Part shown: piece after piece, positions 58,708 through 64,000 of the stretch | Layout: every line of letters starts with the position of its first letter | How positions within the stretch are numbered: the stretch's first letter is position 1 | Assembly: GCA_007115705.1 (NCBI GenBank) | Contig: QXEO01000546.1 | Location: forward strand, 13,164,465 to 13,228,464 | Direction of reading: 5' to 3' | DNA: 64,000 nt | Source: Dactylis glomerata | Taxonomy: Eukaryota; Streptophyta; Magnoliopsida; Poales; Poaceae | Program-made: the position numbers and the translations under genes | The notes under the pieces: generated by a model | Told to the model about the DNA's origin: nothing | Database searches by the model: none | The model's input: the letters and a program-made list of their open reading frames with translations, nothing else

Positions 58708-59551
58708 GATTCCTATATGCCGATCAGGTCGGCGCGGACCGCGCGCCGCACACCCTCCGCGCGGGTGTGGGCCGGCCCAGTAGCGCCGATCTGGTCGGCC
58801 CTTTCTTTTTGCGTTCATTTGGCTTTTTCTTTTTCCCAGTTTTCCTTTTTTCCTTTTCAGTTTAGTTTTCTTGTTTTTATTATATATATATTTTTAAAAT
58901 GTTCAGATTTGAAATTTCGTTCAAATTTTGAAATCCGATCAGTTTTAAAAAAAAACAAGTTTTGATTTTCGTTCAAATTTCAAAATCCGTTCATTTTAAA
59001 AATTCTTTTAAATTTTATTTTTCATTCAAATTTTGAAATCCGTTCATATTTTGGAATTCGTTCACAATTTAAAATCTGTTCACATATCGAAATTTGTTCA
59101 AATTTTGATTTTCGTTCAAATTTTGAAATCTGTTTATATGTTGGAATTCGTTCACATTTCGAAATATGCTTAGATTTTGAAATTCGTTCAAAAATTAAAA
59201 TTTTTCAAATTTCGATTTTATTTCAAAATTTGAAATTCGTTCAAATTCAATTTTCATTCTAAAAAAATAAAATTTGTTTCAATTTAAAAAAATCCGATTT
59301 AAAAATTATTCCAATTTAAATTTTGTTCTGATTTAAAATTTATTCATTTTCTACAAATTTCGAAATTTTAAAAATGAAAAAAAAACTGCAAAAAAGAAAA
59401 AAGCAACAGCATAAAAAACCAAAAAACAGTCGCCTGAACGAGACGAAGAAGCAGCATAAGTAACGAACGAAGTAATGGGTCAAGCCCAAGTCCAGTCGGG
59501 GGTGTGCGGTGCTACATCGGTGTCAACTAGGTCGGAGTATAGGTGCTCCCG
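58708..59551. mobile_element. Small non-autonomous MULE-like element
   Basis: The 11 bp direct repeat gtttagacggt (58697-58707, 59552-59562) flanks 844 bp. Ends gattcctatatgccgatc and (reverse complement) ggagcacctatactccgacc are imperfect inverted repeats. The interior 58900-59370 is a degenerate array of 'ttcaaattttgaaatccg' motifs. No protein. Confidence 0.75.
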
Positions 59552-60008
59552 GTTTAGACGGTATTCACCCCAAATATCCCTTTGGATCACGCTTATACCC
59601 GTGTATTCGGCCCACGACCATCCCCTCGCGTTTCTGTCGTTGTGTCCTCGACGAGACATGGCTCCCGGCCAGCTTCCATCCTGCCAAATAACGATTTTAA
59701 GAGAGGGCTGAAGGGGATTGGGATGGAGGAGGTTTTGATTGGATTGGGTGAGGGGAATGGTTTCATCCAATCCTCAAGAGGATTATCCCCATAATCCCCT
59801 CACAAACACTACTACAAAGAATGCCTAAATATGGAGGAAAATGAAAGCACTGACCTCTCCACTGCGGCGCCGCGAGCGGGACCAGAGAATCCGTGGAACC
59901 GATTCCTATCTTGCGTCTCACACATCGCCAGCGATTCCTTTTATGGCTCTGATTTTTCTGAGATTTGAAAAAAGAAGAAACTTTGCTGGTCAAATCTCTA
60001 GTGCATGA

Positions 60009-60323
60009 TGGTATGTACAATGGTAGAGAAAGTATGCCTTTTCTTAGCTCTTGAGTTCATTTAGAGAAAGCACTAGAGATAACTTATACAATGCATTAAC
60101 TCTTGTTATCAGCTTTAGCAATTAATAAGAATCAATTGTTTTGAATAATAAATTAGTTTGCTAGAAATACAAATGTAATGTATAAATAGGCTTCTCTTAC
60201 TTTCTAAGAGATCATCTTTTTGCTAAGAGATAACATTTTTTTTATTTCTCTCTTCTCCAACTAAACAAAAATTATATGAGGTACTTTTAAGGAAAAGCTG
60301 ACGTCACCCTATTGTACGTGTCC
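60009..60323. mobile_element. Tourist-like MITE in unit D
   Basis: TGA at 60006-60008 and 60324-60326. The left end has tatgtacaatgg and the reverse complement of the right end has cacgtacaatag. The empty site reads gcatgacggc in unit C (about 40822) and gcgtgacggc in unit B (about 15113). 315 bp, AT-rich, non-coding. Confidence 0.75.
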
Positions 60324-60524
60324 TGACGGCATTCTATGGGACACACTTGATTCTCCAAGAGGTATGCCGTGCACCTGACATTGGTGTGGAACGATATTGC
60401 AGTTTTGGGTTTTGGAGGAAAGAATATTTTGGTAAGTTGAAACAGTATTTTCGCCGCCTAAAGATGGGGTACATTTTTAAATCACACAAGACCCACGCAA
60501 TGTCACTGTGATGTTCTTTGTTCT

Positions 60525-61437
60525 TTTTTTAGATAACAAATGATGGTATTTTAATAATGGCGAAACCGATTACAAACGACTCCACAAAAAAGGAAAATAC
60601 ATTATGGTCCCAGACTTTTGCAACAATGACCTCACACCGTACTTCCAAAACACAATCAAGCCCATCGTCCTCATCGCCACCAACCAAGTATAGGGACCGG
60701 ACCCAGAAGTAGCACATCTTCATACACCATCGAGTCACCGCCGCCACTATCGCCACATTGGGCTTTGAACACCGCAAGAGTGCCCACCCCGAGGGGTGAG
60801 AGCTAAGAACCTTTTCTAGACCATCAGGTAGGCAGGAGATGGGGAAGACCAAGCACTACCTCCAATCCAAGATCCCCGAGCAGCAGGTCCCAACCACAGA
60901 CGCCACGTCGAGCCACATCCTCCCCTCGCCACCGTGGCCGACCAGAAGAAGCTTCACGACGCGACAGTCGCATCTCAAAAAAGACTACAAATGAGGAAGG
61001 TGGTGGTGCCATCCCCTTTCACTCCCTCGCCACCACGGCCGGCCAAGGGGAAGACAACAGCATCAACAGCCCTCCGATAACTGAACAGACTCCAGAAACT
61101 CCACGACCACATCGAAAGATGATTGCGCCTTGAGAAACCACCCTCCCCAGATCCACAGATCTGAGAGGAAACCAGGTCAGCAGCTCACCGGCGCCGCCAC
61201 AAGTGGCCTTGCCGAGATATGGATCGAGCTCCGGCTCTCTTATTCTGACGCGATGCCGCCCCCACCATCTTGACAACGTCCCCCAAAACCCTACCAAAAA
61301 TCCAAGCCAAACCGCTACCCAACGCAGCAGGAGAGGTCCCCCCACGCCATCAGAGCTTCGCCCGGTGGCGGGAGGGGGAGGGTGTATTGGCGGCTAGGGT
61401 TGGAGGCGGTAGAGGGAGGGTGTGGTAGATTGTGTTC
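60525..61437 (-). mobile_element. Short non-LTR retroelement with a 17 bp target duplication
   Basis: gtgatgttctttgttct at 60508-60524 and 61438-61454 flanks a body with a T tract at its left end, so it is in minus orientation. Unit C has the empty site (about 41030-41045, atgttctttgttccgaagc). The minus strand starts with a GC-rich leader-like region; the frame at 61345-61019 has no recognised domain. It resembles the LINE derivative at 20653 in plan: LINE-like ends, no RT. Confidence 0.85.
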
Positions 61438-62495
61438 GTGATGTTCTTTGTTCTGAAGCTTAGGACAAACCTGCCAGGTTCAGCAAATAAAATACCAGTG
61501 GTTGCAGCAAAGGTAAGCTCGAAGCAACCTCCTCGGCCCTCGCATCGCAAGTCTCAGTTCATTTTACTTTTCGAGTAGAATTCTCTTGCTATAAATTGCT
61601 CAGTAGACATCGTGATTCGTGCAATTGAGTTGCAAGTTAAGTTGTAACTGAGATTTTTTGAGTTGCAAGTGATGTTGCAAGTAGAAACCATACATCCGGA
61701 CTGTTAAATTTATATCGTGATTCGTGCTAATATTGAGTTGCAATATGAGTTGCAACTCAGAAATAATAACGTCATTCTACTAAGCACTAAGTTATTTCTT
61801 AATAGACTGAGCTATAGACATACCCATATTTTCTGTACTTTCAGTTGTTTGTGAGGGCTGAGTAAAACTAGTAGTGCGGTCCAGATTAATGATCGAGCAA
61901 ATCGCTATCCGATCCAATCCGATCTGCTGCATCACACGGAGAAAATCGATCAGGAAATCGCGCAGCGAAGCAACTGTATATTTTTCTGTTCAGAATTCAG
62001 ATCAGCGATTTTACGTCAGGATCAGCTGCCCCAAATAAAATCCAGATCGTACTACCGCGGATTGTCTCCGGATCCTTTCGGCCGAGCAGAAGGGGGGCAG
62101 ATCGAGAGATGTCGGCAGAGGAAGAGGCCCGGATGGACACGTCGGCGAGCGAGGCGGTGCGGTGCTGCTGGGCTGCCGGCACGCATCAGATTGATCGAGT
62201 GCTGGACGGAGGACGGACAGCTACTCATGCCGCGGCCCAGCCGCCGGTGACCCTGTCGCGTGCGCCTCCCGCCGGCGACACGCCCCTGACGCCCGTGTCT
62301 CCGGTGAAATGACATAATTTGGTGCTAAAAGAAGTCTTTTCATGAGATAATTTTTCTATTTTTATAAAAATGCAATTTTTTCATGAAATATTTCGTACAA
62401 ACATAGAATATGTAGATACATATATATGGAATAACTTTTTTTCTTAATTTTTAGCATCCAAATTTTGTTTTTTTTGTAAAGGGAGCTTATGCACC

Positions 62496-62908
62496 GGAAA
62501 CTCTCTCTCGAGCTCGAGCTCCATGGAGCTTATTTTTTTTAAAAAAAATCAAAAACTATATTTTTATCAAAAAAAATATGAAAAAATCTGGATGTTGTTG
62601 GAGATATATTCTAAATGTGTTTAAAATTTCAATTCAAAATATCTTATACTTTGGCCTACACATAAATGACAGGTTCTGGCAAATTTTGAGAGTTTGAAAA
62701 TATGTACTTCTCACTATACTAGATCTGTAGTTTTGTCATTTTTGTATAGCCCAAAGTATATGTCTTTTGAATTGAAATTTTACACACTTGTGGGATACAT
62801 CTCTAGCTACATGCTGATTTTTTTTGGATTTTTTGAAATTTAAAGCATGGTTTTCAAATTTTTCAAAAAAAGAGCTCCATGGAGCTCGAGCTCCAAAACT
62901 CCACACCC
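62496..62908. mobile_element. Hairpin TIR element with an 11 bp target duplication
   Basis: gcttatgcacc at 62485-62495 and 62909-62919. Inverted ends include cgagctcgagctccatggag on the left and its complement on the right. The AT-rich interior also pairs across the middle ('aatttcaattcaaaa' with 'ttttgaattgaaatt'), so most of its 413 bp can form one hairpin. Non-coding. Confidence 0.85.
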
Positions 62909-63546
62909 GCTTATGCACCCGGGCATGTTTTGCCAAATCAAATCCTTTGGCTAAACTAATGCCCCACATGACCCTCGGTGAATCTATTTTGAAATCTCCC
63001 CTTTGGATTCAGCGCAAGCGAGAATGTAACCAGAATTGTGTAGGTTGGTGCCAACAATGATCCACGGGCCATTTTTTTTGCGAAATTCCTTGACGCCAAC
63101 TGCAAAACTTTGGCTCCTTTCTTGGTGACCCCCAAATTGGGGGCCAAATGCAAAAATAGGTTCACTGAGGTCAGACGGGCATTAACATTGCTAAATGGCT
63201 AGATTTGGCAAAGTATACTGCACCCGAGAACAAAAGTAAATTTCTGAATTTCGAGATAGTGTTGCAACATCTGCATGCGCCTGTTTTCGAACTAAAACCA
63301 CGACGGAAATTATGGAGAAAGAGAGTAGTATTTTGATTGCAAAACAAAAAAGAAACTATTCATTCACATGTTTTGTTTCTTGTACGGCTGTCGATCGACG
63401 AGTGACGTGTGGTCCACCCAAGGTTAGTTGATCATCCACCGATCTGTCGAAATGATATGCCTCCCTCGGCAATTTACGTGCACGTGTGAAACCTTATCAG
63501 CCTACGTGTGTACTGGCTACTCGTGCTACGTACGTTTGTCGCGGGC

Positions 63547-64000
63547 AGTGGCGAAGGACGGAAGGAATTTTAGGTAGGGCGAACTCTGAAAAATTGTGTG
63601 AAGACCAAAATTGTTCCCTAGAGTTCTAGACACTAAAGCTATATATTGACTCTAACCAATCACTTAGTATAATAAAAATATAAACATATTTGAATGTAAG
63701 TAGAACCTAGAAACATACCAATAAAGACTCCTAATGACATAATTTAGAAGTTCTAGGCAATACTAAAGCTCGACCTTTTTTTTGAAAATCTTCATTCATC
63801 GTTCAAGACTTTTGAATATACACAACTCGATATAGCACATCATCAAGTCATCAAGAAGCCATCCAAAGGAGAAGCTATATTTAAGCAAAAGCAAGCTATA
63901 ACCATCCACTATTTTGTAATTTATACTAAGTAAAAACTTATAGTATGTATGTCCATTAGCCTACAAATAATCTTCAGTGCAGCTATTTTCCACATAAGAA
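63547..64000. other. Sequence after unit D; possible start of a hAT-like element
   Basis: Homology to the unit ends near 63546, where 'cagtggcgaagga' begins. It resembles the left end of the hAT-like MITE at 38351, and the rest is AT-rich and non-coding. The other end, if any, is outside the window or not recognised. Confidence 0.35.

Larger units (their letters stand above)
59815..63546. repeat. Tandem unit copy D
   Basis: 59824-59960 matches the 'aaatatggagggaa' block of A, B and C. 59970-60008, 60324-60507 and 61455-61590 match C 40770-41160. 61850-62310 matches C 41198-41480 and A 7678-8420. 63385-63540 matches A 8635-8920. A short earlier piece lies at about 52720-52770. Insertions: 60009-60323, 60525-61437, 62496-62908 and an extra ~240 bp at 61600-61840 that I could not classify. 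No intact gene. Confidence 0.75.

Overview
This is a plant nuclear window, most likely from a Pooideae grass and probably Triticeae. Plant spliceosomal introns, a GC-rich first exon in the only clear host gene, Stowaway/Tourist-type MITEs, a BARE/Angela-like Copia element, gypsy-type elements with about 1.7 kb LTRs, MULEs and LINEs all point that way. I see no CRISPR, operon, tRNA gene or other prokaryotic signal. The species is inferred from repeat style, not proven.

Layout. 1-3200 is AT-rich intergenic sequence. 3937-6244 (+) is a nine-exon gene for a MED26-like Mediator subunit, whose exon phases all close to a 454-residue protein. From its 3' flank (about 6763) to the end of the window lies a several-kilobase unit present in four diverged, colinear copies: A (6763-9080, resuming about 11860-14000), B (14720-20640, resuming about 37796-39549), C (39550-43098, resuming at 52649) and D (about 52720, resuming 59815-63546). 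The units share promoter-like and GC-rich blocks but hold no gene I can recognise. Because they are copies of each other, each one serves as an empty site for insertions in the others, which makes many of the element boundaries below exact.

Mobile elements fill the units. Unit A holds a Tourist-like MITE, a CACTA-like element with a 5S-rRNA-derived segment and a three-fold tandem array, and a 978 bp MULE inside a Stowaway. Unit B holds a 5'-truncated LINE, a MITE, a short LINE derivative with a GA microsatellite, and a deep nest: an old LINE carries a 15.4 kb Copia element, which carries a solo gypsy-type LTR in its polypurine tract and a young 5.1 kb non-autonomous LTR element with a spliced antisense gene. 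Unit C carries a second 977 bp MULE of the unit A family, split by an 8.6 kb gag-protease-only LTR element. Between C and D are a 28 bp perfect palindrome, a 3.3 kb MULE with two convergent spliced genes and TATA boxes, a minisatellite and a small MULE. Unit D has another LINE derivative and three small TIR elements.

Function. MED26 is the only gene with a likely cellular role. The remaining coding sequence belongs to transposable elements, most of it broken. The least familiar items are the four-fold unit, the antisense gene of the 28606-33727 element, the convergent two-gene MULE, and an integrase fragment lodged inside the Copia RNase H domain.
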